DNA of 56,177 nt from CAZADA01 sp964568975 (GTDB lineage: Bacteria; Pseudomonadota; Alphaproteobacteria; Caulobacterales; Maricaulaceae). The DNA lies in assembly GCA_964568975.1 (NCBI GenBank), contig CAZMSO010000021.1, forward strand, positions 1-56,177, read 5' to 3'. The notes beneath the pieces are model-generated. The model worked only from the letters and a program-made list of their open reading frames with translations. It was not told the origin of the DNA and did no database searches. Position 1 is the stretch's first letter. The number at the start of each line of letters is the position of its first letter. This document shows positions 34,202 to 43,652 of this stretch, in pieces. The translations under genes were made by a program, and so were the position numbers.

Positions 34202-36561
34202 GTGGATCGAAACCGCCGACGCCCCGCGAGCCCGGCCCCCACGCGGGCGCGCCCCTCGACCGCAACGCGGTGCTGGAGGTCTTGCGCGCCCATCCCAGCG
34301 CGACCAAACGCGACGTCGCGCGGCTCCTCGGTCTCGATTCTGAGCAAAAACTAGAGCTGAAACAGCTGCTGCGCGCGCTTGAGGCCGAAGGCGTGATCGA
34401 CCGCGCAGGCCGGCGCGCCTTCAAGACCGCTGACACCTTGCCGCCTGTCGCCATGATTGAAGTGGTCGACCGCGACGATGACGGTGGTTTGCGCGCGCGC
34501 CCCGTGGAGCGGCGCAATCTCAGTGACGACGGCGCGGCGCTGCAGATCCGCATCGCAGCGCGGGAGGCCGACGGCCGCCGCGGGCGGCCCACGCTTGGCC
34601 CCGGCGACCGGGCGCTAGCGCGCCTGACCCGCGAGGCCGACGGAGCCTACTCGGCGAAAATCATGAAAGCGCTTGGCCGCGACGGCCGGCGGTTGTTGGC
34701 CGTGGTGCGCGAAGCGGGCGCGATCAAGCGGCTCGAGCCCACAAACCGTGCGCTGAAACACGACCTCGCTTTGCGCAAAAGCGACCAGGCGCGGTTGAAT
34801 GTCGGCGACCTGGTCGTCGTCACCGCCAGCCATGAGCGTCTTTATGGCCTGAAGACAGCTGACATTGTGGACGTGATCGGCGACGCCGCCGCCCCCAACG
34901 CCGCAAGCCTGATCGCGCTGCATGAGCATGGCGTTCCCGACGGGTTTTCTGAGGCCGAGCTCGCCGAGGCCGCCGCCGCGCCGTCGCCGGAAGACCTGAT
35001 CGCGCGGGGCGGGCGCAAAGACCTGACGCATCTGCCGCTAATCACCATCGACCCCGCCGACGCCCGCGATCATGACGACGCGGTGTGGGCCGCCCCTGAC
35101 GACCGGCGCGACAATCGCGGCGGTCATCAGGTGATTGTGGCGATTGCCGACGTCGCGGCGTATGTGCGTCCCGGCTCGGCGCTGGACCGGGGCGCGCAAG
35201 AGCGGGGCGTGTCGGTCTACTTCCCCGATCGCGTGACGCCGATGCTGCCGGAGCGGCTGTCGACGGACCTCTGCTCTCTGCGCGAAGGCGCGCTGCGCCC
35301 GTGCTTAGCGGTGCGCATGGTGTTTGACGCCCAAGGACACAAACGCAGCCACGCTTTTGTGCGCGCGACAATGCGCTCGGCCGCCAAGCTCAGCTATGAG
35401 CAAGCGCAAGCTGCGATTGACGGCGAGGCCGACGACGCCGCGAAGCCCCTGCTGGAGCCTGTGCTCAAGCCCTTGTGGGCGGCGTATCGCGCCGTGGCGG
35501 CGGCCCGCGAGGCGCGCGCGCCATTAGCCCTTGATCTGCCGGAGCGGCGCGTGCGCCTCGGCCCCGACGGGCGGGTGGCGGAGATCGCCACGCGCGAACG
35601 CTTCGACGCCCACCGGCTGATTGAAGAGTTCATGATCCTCGCCAATGTCTGCGCCGCCGAGACCCTCGAGCAGAAACGCAGCCCCCTGATTTACCGCGTC
35701 CATGACAGCCCAAGCCGCGAAAAGCTCGCAAGCCTTGCCGACTTCTTGCCCAGCGTCGGGCTCTCCTGGAACAAGGGTGAGCCGGCCCAGCCCAAACGCT
35801 TCAACCACCTGCTGGCGCGCGCGGCCGAAGGCGATGGCGAACACGCCGAGGCCGTCAGCGAAATGATCCTGCGCAGCCAGGCTCAAGCAGTGTACACCCC
35901 CGAGAACATTGGACATTTTGGGCTCAGTTTGGCGCGCTACGCCCACTTCACTTCGCCCATTCGCCGCTATGCCGACCTCATTGTGCACCGCGCGCTTGTC
36001 CGCGCGCTTGGCCTCGGACCTGAACCCCACAGCGACGGGTTGAGCGACGCAGAGATTCCGCGGCTTCAATCCATCGCGGAACGAGTCTCGACCGCGGAGC
36101 GCCGCGCCATGGCGGCGGAGCGCGACGCCGTGGACCGGTATTTAGCGGCCTATCTCGCGGATCGCGTGAACGGAGTCTTTGACGCGCGCATCACGGGCGT
36201 CACCCGCGCGGGCTGTTTTTTGAAACTCGCGGAGACCGGCGCCGACGGCCTCGCGCCGATCAGCCGGCTCGGCCAGGAGTACTTCATTTTCGACGCCGCC
36301 GATCAGGCCCTCATTGGCGAGGAGACCGGCGGGCGTTATCGCTTGGGCATGAAGGTGGAGGCGCGGCTGGTGGAGGCGACGCCGGAAACCGGCGGGCTTT
36401 TGTTTGAGATCGACACCCCGCCGGAGCCCGGCCATCATCCCCGTCACAAACGCGGGCGTCGGGGGCCGGCGCGCGGCCATCGCGGCGGGCCGGGCCGAAG
36501 CGCTGCGCGAACGAAGCCCTCAAAGACCAAACCTTCAAACACACGGGGTCGACGGCGATGA
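34198..36561 (+). CDS. rnr: Ribonuclease R
   Basis: A 787-residue 3'-5' exoribonuclease for structured RNA. Winged-helix start (residues about 20-75), cold-shock-type OB region, then the RNB domain beginning LITIDPADARDHDDAVWA (about 280), whose Asp residues bind magnesium. PIRRYADLIVHRAL (about 585) and a C-terminal S1 domain (FDARITGVTRAGCFLKL) follow, with a basic tail. Length is normal. ATG overlaps the previous stop (ATGA), and its own stop overlaps the next start. Confidence 0.96.
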   Translation: MSGSKPPTPREPGPHAGAPLDRNAVLEVLRAHPSATKRDVARLLGLDSEQKLELKQLLRALEAEGVIDRAGRRAFKTADTLPPVAMIEVVDRDDDGGLRARPVERRNLSDDGAALQIRIAAREADGRRGRPTLGPGDRALARLTREADGAYSAKIMKALGRDGRRLLAVVREAGAIKRLEPTNRALKHDLALRKSDQARLNVGDLVVVTASHERLYGLKTADIVDVIGDAAAPNAASLIALHEHGVPDGFSEAELAEAAAAPSPEDLIARGGRKDLTHLPLITIDPADARDHDDAVWAAPDDRRDNRGGHQVIVAIADVAAYVRPGSALDRGAQERGVSVYFPDRVTPMLPERLSTDLCSLREGALRPCLAVRMVFDAQGHKRSHAFVRATMRSAAKLSYEQAQAAIDGEADDAAKPLLEPVLKPLWAAYRAVAAAREARAPLALDLPERRVRLGPDGRVAEIATRERFDAHRLIEEFMILANVCAAETLEQKRSPLIYRVHDSPSREKLASLADFLPSVGLSWNKGEPAQPKRFNHLLARAAEGDGEHAEAVSEMILRSQAQAVYTPENIGHFGLSLARYAHFTSPIRRYADLIVHRALVRALGLGPEPHSDGLSDAEIPRLQSIAERVSTAERRAMAAERDAVDRYLAAYLADRVNGVFDARITGVTRAGCFLKLAETGADGLAPISRLGQEYFIFDAADQALIGEETGGRYRLGMKVEARLVEATPETGGLLFEIDTPPEPGHHPRHKRGRRGPARGHRGGPGRSAARTKPSKTKPSNTRGRRR

Positions 36562-37187
36562 CGGACACCATGAGCGCCACGCCCGTGCGCCTGGCGGCGG
36601 CGCTGATCTTGGCGCGCGCCACCGGTGGCGAGCCCGCTTTTCTCATGGGCCGGCGCACACGCGACGCCGTCTTTATGCCGTCAAAGCTCGTCTTTCCAGG
36701 CGGGCGCTTAGAGGAGGCCGACATCGCCGCCGCCGCCCAGGGGCCCGCGCCTGAAACGCCCTGCGCGCGCGCGGCCACCGCGGGCCAGCGCCCAGTGACG
36801 GCGGAGGTCTTCGCGGGCTTGCGCTGGGCGGCCTTGCGCGAGTTGGAGGAGGAGACGGGCGTGCGTCCCCCCGATCCGGCGGGCCGGCCGCTGCGTTTGG
36901 TGTGCCGCGCGATCACGCCGCCGGGGCAAGTGCGCCGCTATGACACCTGGTTTTTTGTCCAAAACCTCGCGCCGGACGCGAACTCTGACCCCATGCCGGC
37001 GGCGGCCGGCGACGGCGAGTTGGAAGACGTCCGCTGGCGCACGCCCACGCAAGCGCGGCGCGACGCTCTTCACCCCATCACGGCGTTTGTGCTGGAGCAG
37101 GCGCTCATGCGCCTTGACCCCGCCACTGCGCCCGCGCCTGTGTTTGTCAGCCTCGAACAGGGGCGCGCTGACGTGCGGCCCTTGTGA
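36558..37187 (+). CDS. NUDIX hydrolase
   Basis: A 209-residue NUDIX family protein. The box is split by an insertion: FPGGRLEEAD begins it and RELEEETGV completes it about 40 residues later, as in the NUDT8/NUDT19-like and CoA-type groups. The family hydrolyses nucleoside diphosphates linked to another moiety; substrate unknown. Starts at the rnr stop with 4-bp overlap. Confidence 0.85.
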   Translation: MTDTMSATPVRLAAALILARATGGEPAFLMGRRTRDAVFMPSKLVFPGGRLEEADIAAAAQGPAPETPCARAATAGQRPVTAEVFAGLRWAALRELEEETGVRPPDPAGRPLRLVCRAITPPGQVRRYDTWFFVQNLAPDANSDPMPAAAGDGELEDVRWRTPTQARRDALHPITAFVLEQALMRLDPATAPAPVFVSLEQGRADVRPL

Positions 37188-37256
37188 GCCATAGGCTGGG
37201 CCCACATGGGAGCCCGAAGCCCGCCGCGCTGAAACCGCGCCAGGGATGAGGACGCA

Positions 37257-38003
37257 ATGCCCTTTCATCGACCCGTCTATGAAGAACACGACGCCGGCTT
37301 GAGCGACGCCGCGACCGACGCGCCGGCGACCGGCGCGGGAGGTCCGGGCGAACACGACTTCACGGGCGCAGAGATCGGCGCGCTTGCGCATTTGTATCGG
37401 GGTGAAATCTACCGCTCAACCATTTGGCGCACGCGGCTCGACAACACCACGAACTGGGCGGTGGTGAGCCTGGGCGTGGCGCTTTCCATCGTGTTTGCGA
37501 GCCCAGAGGCCTCCGCCGTGCCGCTGTTGCTGGTTGGCTTGTTAGTCGTGGTGTTTTTGTTCTTCGAGGCGCGGCGCTACCGGTACTTCACAGTCTGGCG
37601 CGCGCGCGCGCGGTGGCTTGAGACGCATTTTTACGCGCCCATGTTGCTGCGCCAGGGCTCACGGCTTGAAGACGGGTGGAGCGAGGTGCTCGCGCGCGAT
37701 TACAACACGCCCGAATTCCACATCAGCATGGTGCGCGCCATCGGCCGACGGCTGCGGCGCAATTATGTGTGGATCGTCGGCATTCAAACCCTCGCTTACA
37801 TCGCCAAGCTCCTCGCTCATCCGACGCCGCTGACGGACGTCGGCGAACTGTTCGACCGCGCCGCCGTGGGTCCATTGCCGGGCTGGGCGGTGGTCGCGGT
37901 GGGCGCGCTGTACAATGCGGCGTGGATCAGCTTCACCCTCATCACCTGGCGCGCTGACCGTCACGACGTGCGCGAACGCCGCCGGCGCCTCGCTATGGGC
38001 TGA
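37257..38003 (+). CDS. DUF2270 family integral membrane protein
   Basis: A 248-residue inner-membrane protein with about four hydrophobic segments (TNWAVVSLGVALSIVFA, VPLLLVGLLVVVFLFFEA, WIVGIQTLAYIAKLLA, WAVVAVGALYNAAWISFTL). The motif RGEIYRSTIWRTRLDNTTNW and the block FFEARRYRYFTVWRARARWL are characteristic of DUF2270. It has no known function. ATG follows the NUDIX gene by 69 bp and precedes rpmG. Confidence 0.85.
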   Translation: MPFHRPVYEEHDAGLSDAATDAPATGAGGPGEHDFTGAEIGALAHLYRGEIYRSTIWRTRLDNTTNWAVVSLGVALSIVFASPEASAVPLLLVGLLVVVFLFFEARRYRYFTVWRARARWLETHFYAPMLLRQGSRLEDGWSEVLARDYNTPEFHISMVRAIGRRLRRNYVWIVGIQTLAYIAKLLAHPTPLTDVGELFDRAAVGPLPGWAVVAVGALYNAAWISFTLITWRADRHDVRERRRRLAMG

Positions 38004-38093
38004 GACGCCGCGCCTTGACAGCGCGTCAACCGCCCGATAGTCAGCGCGCTTCACAACAGCGAAGGGGCGACCGGCGCTCCGGCGAGGATCCTT

Positions 38094-38261
38094 ATGGCGA
38101 AGCCGACAACCATCAAAATCCGGCTGAACTCCACCGCCGGCACCGGGTTTTTCTATGTGACGAAGAAAAACACCCGCACCATGACCGAAAAAATGGTCAA
38201 AAAGAAATATGATCCCGTCGCGCGTAAGCACGTCGAGTTCAAAGAAGGCAAAATCAAATAA
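38094..38261 (+). CDS. rpmG: 50S ribosomal protein L33
   Basis: A 55-residue protein, MAKPTTIKIRLNSTAGTGFF to VEFKEGKIK, matching the non-zinc (Cys-minus) L33 common in alphaproteobacteria. A GAGG site precedes the ATG at 38094. It lies tail to tail with pleD, an order also seen in Caulobacter. Confidence 0.96.
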   Translation: MAKPTTIKIRLNSTAGTGFFYVTKKNTRTMTEKMVKKKYDPVARKHVEFKEGKIK

Positions 38262-38268
38262 CGCGCCG

Positions 38269-38290
38269 CCGCGCGCGGTGAGCCGCGCGG
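38269..38290. terminator. Possible bidirectional terminator between rpmG and pleD
   Basis: A 7-bp stem (CCGCGCG/CGCGCGG) with an 8-nt loop lies between the convergent stops. No T run follows, so termination is inferred from position only. Confidence 0.3.
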
Positions 38291-38306
38291 GCTTGATCGC
38301 CCTCGC

Positions 38307-39686
38307 TTAGGCGGCGGCGTCGCGGCGTAACCGCGCCGCCATCACCCGGTTGCGCCCTTCCCCCTTGGCCGCGTTGAGCGCCTGATCCGCCCGCCGCAGC
38401 AAACTCGCAGCCGTGTCGTCTTCATGGAACTGCGTCACCCCGACGCTGACTGTCGCCGCGATCGGCTCTGCGGCGTCGCGCAGCCGAAACGGCTCCTCCT
38501 CGATCAAACGCCGCAAGCGCTCCGCCGCTGTCTTCGCGGCGTCGAGATCCGCGCCCGGCATCAAAATGGCGAACTCCTCCCCGCCGCACCGGCACGCGAG
38601 GTCCGCAGGGCGCATTTTCGCCGCCACCCGCGCGGCGAACCCCGTCAAGATCGTGTCTCCGCCTTGATGGCCGAACGCGTCGTTAATGCGTTTGAAGTGA
38701 TCGAGATCAAGCGCAAGCACTGAGAGCGGCCGGCCCGTGGAGAGCGCCTCCTCCATCAGTTCTTTCAGATGGATCTCCATAAAGCGGCGGTTGTAGAGCC
38801 CCGTGAGCTGATCCGTCACCGCCTGCTCAAGCGTTTCATCCAAGGTGGCGCGCAAATAATCCGCGTAACGCTTGCGCTTCACGAGCGTGCGTACGCGCGC
38901 GGAGAGTTCTTGGCCGTCCACTGGCCGGCCAATGACATCATTCACGCCAATATCGAGAGCCTGCAGCAGCATGGCTTTGTCGCGCTCATCCACGATGGCG
39001 AGGATGGGAAGCGTGCGCGTCGCCTCGTCAGAGCGCAGCCGCGCCGCCAGGCGCATGCCGTCAAAGGTCTCTGAGGCGGTGTCGAGGATGACTAAATCCC
39101 ATGGCCCCCGCGCGGCGCGGCTGGCAGCCCCAGGGTCCGTCACAAGGCGGGGCCGGTGTTCATCCTCCAGCCGCCGGGCGAGGCGTTCTGAGGAACGCAC
39201 GGGATCGCCGATGACGAGCACCCGCGCGCCGGACACCACGCGCTGCTCCTCGCGATCATCAATTGCGCCCACCGCACGCCCGCTCGCGCGGCGAGAGGCG
39301 AGTTCGTCCGTGACCGCCTTCAACCGCAGCATGGAGCGCACGCGCGCCAGCAAGATCGCGTCGTCCCACGGCTTTGAGAGGAAATCGTCTGCGCCCGCCT
39401 CCAAACCGCGCACGCGATCTTCGCGCTGGTCGAGGGCGGTGACCATAATGACGGGGATTTGGCGCGTGCGCGGATCGTTTTTCAGCCGCCGGCAGGTCTC
39501 CATGCCGTCGACCTCCGGCATCATCACATCCAAGAGGATGAGATCCGGCGGGTCCGTGGCGGCCAAGGCCAGCGCTTGGGGCCCTGTCTCAGCCGTCGCG
39601 ACATCATAGTATTCGGCCTCCAAACGGATTTTCAAAAGCCGTCTGTTGGTTTCGAGATCGTCGACGACGAGAATCCGTCCGCTCAT
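38307..39686 (-). CDS. pleD: Response regulator diguanylate cyclase PleD
   Basis: A 459-residue enzyme making cyclic di-GMP from two GTP. Receiver 1 has the phospho-acceptor Asp53 (PDLILLDVMMP). A degenerate receiver 2 follows (about 155-270), then a GGDEF domain with active-site CGGEEFAIL. The inhibitory I-site RPAD stands five residues before it, so feedback control is expected. In Caulobacter PleD controls the swarmer-to-stalked transition. It lies 11 bp downstream of divK in one operon. Confidence 0.96.
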   Translation of the reverse strand: MSGRILVVDDLETNRRLLKIRLEAEYYDVATAETGPQALALAATDPPDLILLDVMMPEVDGMETCRRLKNDPRTRQIPVIMVTALDQREDRVRGLEAGADDFLSKPWDDAILLARVRSMLRLKAVTDELASRRASGRAVGAIDDREEQRVVSGARVLVIGDPVRSSERLARRLEDEHRPRLVTDPGAASRAARGPWDLVILDTASETFDGMRLAARLRSDEATRTLPILAIVDERDKAMLLQALDIGVNDVIGRPVDGQELSARVRTLVKRKRYADYLRATLDETLEQAVTDQLTGLYNRRFMEIHLKELMEEALSTGRPLSVLALDLDHFKRINDAFGHQGGDTILTGFAARVAAKMRPADLACRCGGEEFAILMPGADLDAAKTAAERLRRLIEEEPFRLRDAAEPIAATVSVGVTQFHEDDTAASLLRRADQALNAAKGEGRNRVMAARLRRDAAA

Positions 39687-39697
39687 GGGCGACGATC

Positions 39698-40063
39698 CTA
39701 TTCGACGAATCGATTGATCGTGTCCAAAAAACTGCGAACCGTGATGGGTTTTGAGATGTAGGCTTCACAGCCCCCGGCGCGGATGCGCTCTTCATCGCCC
39801 TTCATGGCGAAGGCCGTGACCGCCACAATCGGGATCGCGGCCAGATCGGGATCGGATTTCAGCCAATGCGTGACCTCAAGGCCCGACACGCCCGGCAGCT
39901 GAATGTCCATCAAGATCAAATCGGGCCGATGGCTGCGGGCGAGCTCAAGGACCTTATGCCCTTCCGCCGTTTCGACCGTCTCGAAGCCGAAGCGCTCCAG
40001 CAGATCGCGGAACAGCTTCATATTCAGGTCGTTGTCTTCGACAATAAGGACTTTCTTACCCAT
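39698..40063 (-). CDS. divK: Single-domain response regulator DivK
   Basis: A 121-residue receiver protein with Asp53 in PDLILMDIQLPGVSG, the acid pocket VEDND and Lys in YISKPITV. DivK relays phosphorylation from DivJ/PleC to control CtrA in the alphaproteobacterial cell cycle. The ATG at 40063 begins MGKKVLIVEDNDLNMKL as in known DivK. Operon with pleD; divergent from dinB. Confidence 0.96.
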   Translation of the reverse strand: MGKKVLIVEDNDLNMKLFRDLLERFGFETVETAEGHKVLELARSHRPDLILMDIQLPGVSGLEVTHWLKSDPDLAAIPIVAVTAFAMKGDEERIRAGGCEAYISKPITVRSFLDTINRFVE

Positions 40064-40191
40064 GACCGCCGTGCGCCTGACGCTATCGAGGACGCGGCCC
40101 GCATGGACCGACCCCCTTTGACACCCCGATTCTCTAACATCGTCTTGACACATCGCATGTCCGCGCGGCCCCGTGAAGGTGACCTGACGCG

Positions 40192-41550
40192 ATGAGCCGC
40201 CTCTCGTCCCCAGGGCTGTCGTCGCCGCCCGCGGGGTCGCCGCCCGCAGGGTCGCCGCCCGCAGGGTCGCAGTCCCGTGACGCTATGGGCGCGTGGTGCC
40301 GCCTCTGCTTAACGCCGATGGCGGCGCCCGCGCCACAATGCCCCCGCTGCGGCGGCCGCCCCGTGGTCGCGCCGTGTGATGACGGCCTTACGATCGCGCA
40401 TCTTGATTGCGACGCCTTTTACGCCGCTGTGGAAAAGCGCGACCGGCCCGAACTCGCGGACCGGCCCGTGATTGTCGGCGGCGGCCGGCGCGGCGTCGTC
40501 GCGACCGCCTGCTACATCGCGCGCGCTTACGGCGTGCGCTCGGCGATGCCCATGTTCAAGGCGCTGCGCGCGTGTCCCGAGGCGGTGGTGGTGCGCCCGG
40601 ATATGGCGAAGTACGTCGCGGTCTCGCGCCAGATCCGCGCCCGGCTTGAGGCGCTGACGCCGCTGGTGGAGCCGATCTCCATTGATGAAGCGTTCTTGGA
40701 CCTCGCGGGCTGCGCGCGCCTGCACGCCGCCCCGCCGGCCTTGGCGCTGTTGCGGCTGCAACACGCGATCGCCGCTGAGGTGGGGGTGAGCGTCTCTGTT
40801 GGGCTCTCCGTCAACAAATTCCTCGCCAAGCTCGCGTGTGAACAGGACAAGCCGCGCGGCTTCGCCGTCATCGCCCAAGACGCTGTGCTCGACACCCTCG
40901 CGCCGCTGCCTCTGAGCGCCTTGCCGGGCGTCGGGCCGGCTTTCGCAAAGGCGTTGGCGCGGCGGGGCCTCCGACAGGTGGCGGATGTGCGCGCGCGCGA
41001 TGACCGCACGCTCATCACCTGGTTCGGTGAGGGCGGGATGCGTTTGGCGCGCTTGGCCCGCGGCGACGACGCCCGGCCCGTGCGCGCCGGCGGCGGGCGC
41101 AAAAGCGTCTCCGCGGAGACCACGTTTGAGGTGGATCTCGCCGATCGCGCGGATCTCGAGGCGAGGCTCTGGCGTTGCTGTGAACGCGTCGCGACACGCG
41201 CGAAAGCGCTCGGCGTCGCGGGCCGCGGCGCGACGCTGAAGCTCAAAAGCGCTGATTTTCGCACCATCACCCGCGCGCGTCGTTTGCCCGCGCCCACCCA
41301 GATGGCCCACCGCATGTTCGCCGCGCTTGCGCCGGCCTTAAGCGCTGAGGCCGATGGCCGACGCTTTCGGCTGATCGGCGTGGGGCTGACGGATCTGCGC
41401 GACGCCTCTGTGGATGTGGATCTGGAGGATCTCTTCGATGAGGCCGGAGCAAAGCGCGACCGGGCCGAGCGCGCCATGGACGCCGCGCGCGCGAAGTTCG
41501 GCGCGGACGTCATCACAACCGGGCGCGCCTGGCGTCGCCCCGACGCGTGA
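40192..41550 (+). CDS. dinB: DNA polymerase IV
   Basis: A 452-residue Y-family translesion polymerase. The catalytic core begins IAHLDCDAFYAAVEKRD and includes PISIDEAFLDLAGC; helix-hairpin-helix, thumb and little-finger regions follow. The N-terminal extension has a Cys4 motif (CRLC ... CPRC) as in many alphaproteobacterial DinB proteins. Three in-frame 15-bp repeats near the start encode SPPAG units. The start could be the ATG at 40192 or a later one, for example the Met of DAMGAWC. Confidence 0.94.
   Translation: MSRLSSPGLSSPPAGSPPAGSPPAGSQSRDAMGAWCRLCLTPMAAPAPQCPRCGGRPVVAPCDDGLTIAHLDCDAFYAAVEKRDRPELADRPVIVGGGRRGVVATACYIARAYGVRSAMPMFKALRACPEAVVVRPDMAKYVAVSRQIRARLEALTPLVEPISIDEAFLDLAGCARLHAAPPALALLRLQHAIAAEVGVSVSVGLSVNKFLAKLACEQDKPRGFAVIAQDAVLDTLAPLPLSALPGVGPAFAKALARRGLRQVADVRARDDRTLITWFGEGGMRLARLARGDDARPVRAGGGRKSVSAETTFEVDLADRADLEARLWRCCERVATRAKALGVAGRGATLKLKSADFRTITRARRLPAPTQMAHRMFAALAPALSAEADGRRFRLIGVGLTDLRDASVDVDLEDLFDEAGAKRDRAERAMDAARAKFGADVITTGRAWRRPDA
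40221..40265. repeat. Three 15-bp tandem repeats at the start of dinB
   Basis: Unit GTCGCCGCCCGCRGG repeats three times and encodes SPPAG repeats. Copy changes would lengthen or shorten the N-terminus without shifting the frame. Confidence 0.7.
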
Positions 41551-41556
41551 TGGCCG

Positions 41557-42462
41557 CTAGTTGAACGCCGCGCGGTCCAAATACCGCTGATACGCCTCCC
41601 CGCCAGTCATGTCAGCATAAAGCGAGGCCATCGCCACAAGGCGCCCGCGGGCGCTTGTGAGATCTGGTTTTTGGTCGGGATCGACGTCATCGACCCCATG
41701 CATGGAGCGGCCGTCATAGACCAACACATCACCTGGACGCGCGATGGCTTCGAGATCAAGCCGCACATCCCCGCTGTCGACAAACGCGCCGCCAGCCTCG
41801 AAATCCACACCCCGTTCCGTGATCACCAGCACCAGTTGAAAAAAGGCCGCCACCCCGGACTCCCGCGCGATGGTGGCGGCGACGCGGTCTTGATGAGGCG
41901 CGAAAAAGCCGCCGCCCGCGGGATAGTGCTGCAGCCGCGCGCCCGTGAACAGGCCGCCGCTGACCCCCTCCACCGCATTGTCTAAGGGGCGACCGAGGAG
42001 GCGATTGCGCACCCGCGCCAGCGTGCGCAGCGCGTCATGGGCGGTGAACACGTCCTCCGTCCACAACGGAGTGTAAAGCACGCGCACGCACCGCGGCACA
42101 TAATAGCCGCGCTGGGCGCCGCCGCCGATCACCAGCTTTTGGAACGCGCGCTGGGCTGCGTCCGCCGGGGTTCCGACCCCCGGCGCATCAAGGCTCGGAT
42201 CAAAGCGCTCATGAAATGCGGCTTTAATCGCCGCCGCCGCCTCCGCCGACACCACGTCCCGCAGAAGGAGATAGCCGCCCTCAGCGACGTGGCGGATCAC
42301 CGCGCGCGCATCGAGGGCGGCCGGCGTCGCCACGCTCATCACGGCCGGTTCCACGGGAGCGACCAGATGATGGGGCCCAGGCCCGGCGTCGGGACCGGCG
42401 CCGTCAGCCGCAAGCCCCGCCGGGAGCGCGCCGGGTGCGGTCGCTTCGCCCCCGCCGCTCAT
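41557..42462 (-). CDS. Phytanoyl-CoA dioxygenase-like 2OG-Fe(II) oxygenase
   Basis: A 301-residue protein with a Pro/Ala-rich start (about 45 residues) and a double-stranded beta-helix core. FFAPHQDRVAAT supplies the HxD iron ligands, and VYDGRSMHGVDDV the distal His; RLVAMASLY may bind 2-oxoglutarate. Enzymes of this family hydroxylate lipids or small molecules. It overlaps the LLM gene stop by 4 bp. Substrate unknown. Confidence 0.75.
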   Translation of the reverse strand: MSGGGEATAPGALPAGLAADGAGPDAGPGPHHLVAPVEPAVMSVATPAALDARAVIRHVAEGGYLLLRDVVSAEAAAAIKAAFHERFDPSLDAPGVGTPADAAQRAFQKLVIGGGAQRGYYVPRCVRVLYTPLWTEDVFTAHDALRTLARVRNRLLGRPLDNAVEGVSGGLFTGARLQHYPAGGGFFAPHQDRVAATIARESGVAAFFQLVLVITERGVDFEAGGAFVDSGDVRLDLEAIARPGDVLVYDGRSMHGVDDVDPDQKPDLTSARGRLVAMASLYADMTGGEAYQRYLDRAAFN

Positions 42463-43547
42463 GCCGCGCCCGCGGGCAAGCGCGCGTGGCCGGCGTCGAT
42501 GTCGTGTCCGCGCCGATCCGCTTGCGCTTGGGCGAGAGGCCCCATCACTTGCACCGCAAATCGGGCCAAGGTCTCCACCACCGCGTCTTCGTCGCGGCCG
42601 CCGAAATTGGTCATCAGCAAGATCTCCTCCACCCCGGCGTCACGCAATGCCTCCGCGCGCGCGCGCAGGGTGGCGACATCGCCGATCATGCTGGCGGAAT
42701 TCGCGGCGTATTCCTCGAAATAGCCATGGCGTCCCTTGGGTTCGCGGCGGCACACCTCGAGCTGGAAGCGCTCAAAGGCGTCGCCGGCCTCCGCCCGCAC
42801 GTGGTCGAAACTTTCCGCGACATGCGCGTAGACTTGCATCAACACGGGCGGGCGCGGCGCGTCTGACTGCGGGGACTGCGCCCAACCGAGGTGATGGAGC
42901 GCGCAGCACGCGCGCACCAGCGCCAGCCCATCGCGGTCGGCGTATTCCGAGCGCCGCTCGAGAGGCGACAGCATCAGCCCATACCCGCGTTCGCCAATCG
43001 CCGCCGCCCCTTCACGCGAGACGGCGCCGCAATAAAGCCGCGCGCGATAATCGCTGCGCATGCGCGCGCCCACCTGAGCGTCGACTGCCTGGACAAAAGG
43101 GCCGTCCGCCGTCACGACGTCGCCGCGCAAATAGGCCTCAAGGGCCTGAAGCTTGGCGTCAAAGATCGCCCGGCGCGCGTCCGGGTCTGCGCCGAATTCC
43201 GCGAGCTCCTCACGCTGAAAACCCGGCCCGAGCCCCAGGATCAGTCGCCCCTGGGTCAGGGCGTCGAGCATGGCCGCGTCCTCCGCCACCAGGCGCGGGT
43301 CATGAAGCGGCAAAATCACTAAGCTCGCCCCGAGACGCAGGCGTTTTGTCCGTTGGCTCGCCGCGGCAATCATCACACGCGGATTGGGGGAGCGGAAGTT
43401 CTCCGTCCACCGATGGCCCTCATTGAAGTAAAAGCCGTGGAACCCCAGCGCCTCCGCCCGCTCGGCCACGCGCAAGGCTTGGTCGTAAAGCGCCGCGAGA
43501 TCATCCACGTCCCGCGCGGCGATGGGGTAGAACACCGAAAACCGCAT
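42459..43547 (-). CDS. LLM class flavin-dependent oxidoreductase
   Basis: A 362-residue bacterial luciferase-like protein (TIM barrel binding FMN or F420). The start MRFSVFYPIAARDVDDL, HGFYFNEGHRWTEN, LRLGASLVILPLHDP and RLILGLGPGFQREELAEFG are the family hallmarks. I chose the ATG near 43547, where the family alignment begins; the upstream frame is not conserved in type. Probably an operon with the downstream oxygenase. Reaction unknown. Confidence 0.88.
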   Translation of the reverse strand: MRFSVFYPIAARDVDDLAALYDQALRVAERAEALGFHGFYFNEGHRWTENFRSPNPRVMIAAASQRTKRLRLGASLVILPLHDPRLVAEDAAMLDALTQGRLILGLGPGFQREELAEFGADPDARRAIFDAKLQALEAYLRGDVVTADGPFVQAVDAQVGARMRSDYRARLYCGAVSREGAAAIGERGYGLMLSPLERRSEYADRDGLALVRACCALHHLGWAQSPQSDAPRPPVLMQVYAHVAESFDHVRAEAGDAFERFQLEVCRREPKGRHGYFEEYAANSASMIGDVATLRARAEALRDAGVEEILLMTNFGGRDEDAVVETLARFAVQVMGPLAQAQADRRGHDIDAGHARLPAGAA

Positions 43548-43652
43548 GGCGCGCTCCCGCCCAAACGCCGCCCTCGCGGCTGGTGAGTGCGTCAGAGCAT
43601 GCACGCGCGCCGCTAACTCGACCCTAACCAGCGGCGCGGTCTTGTGCTGATC

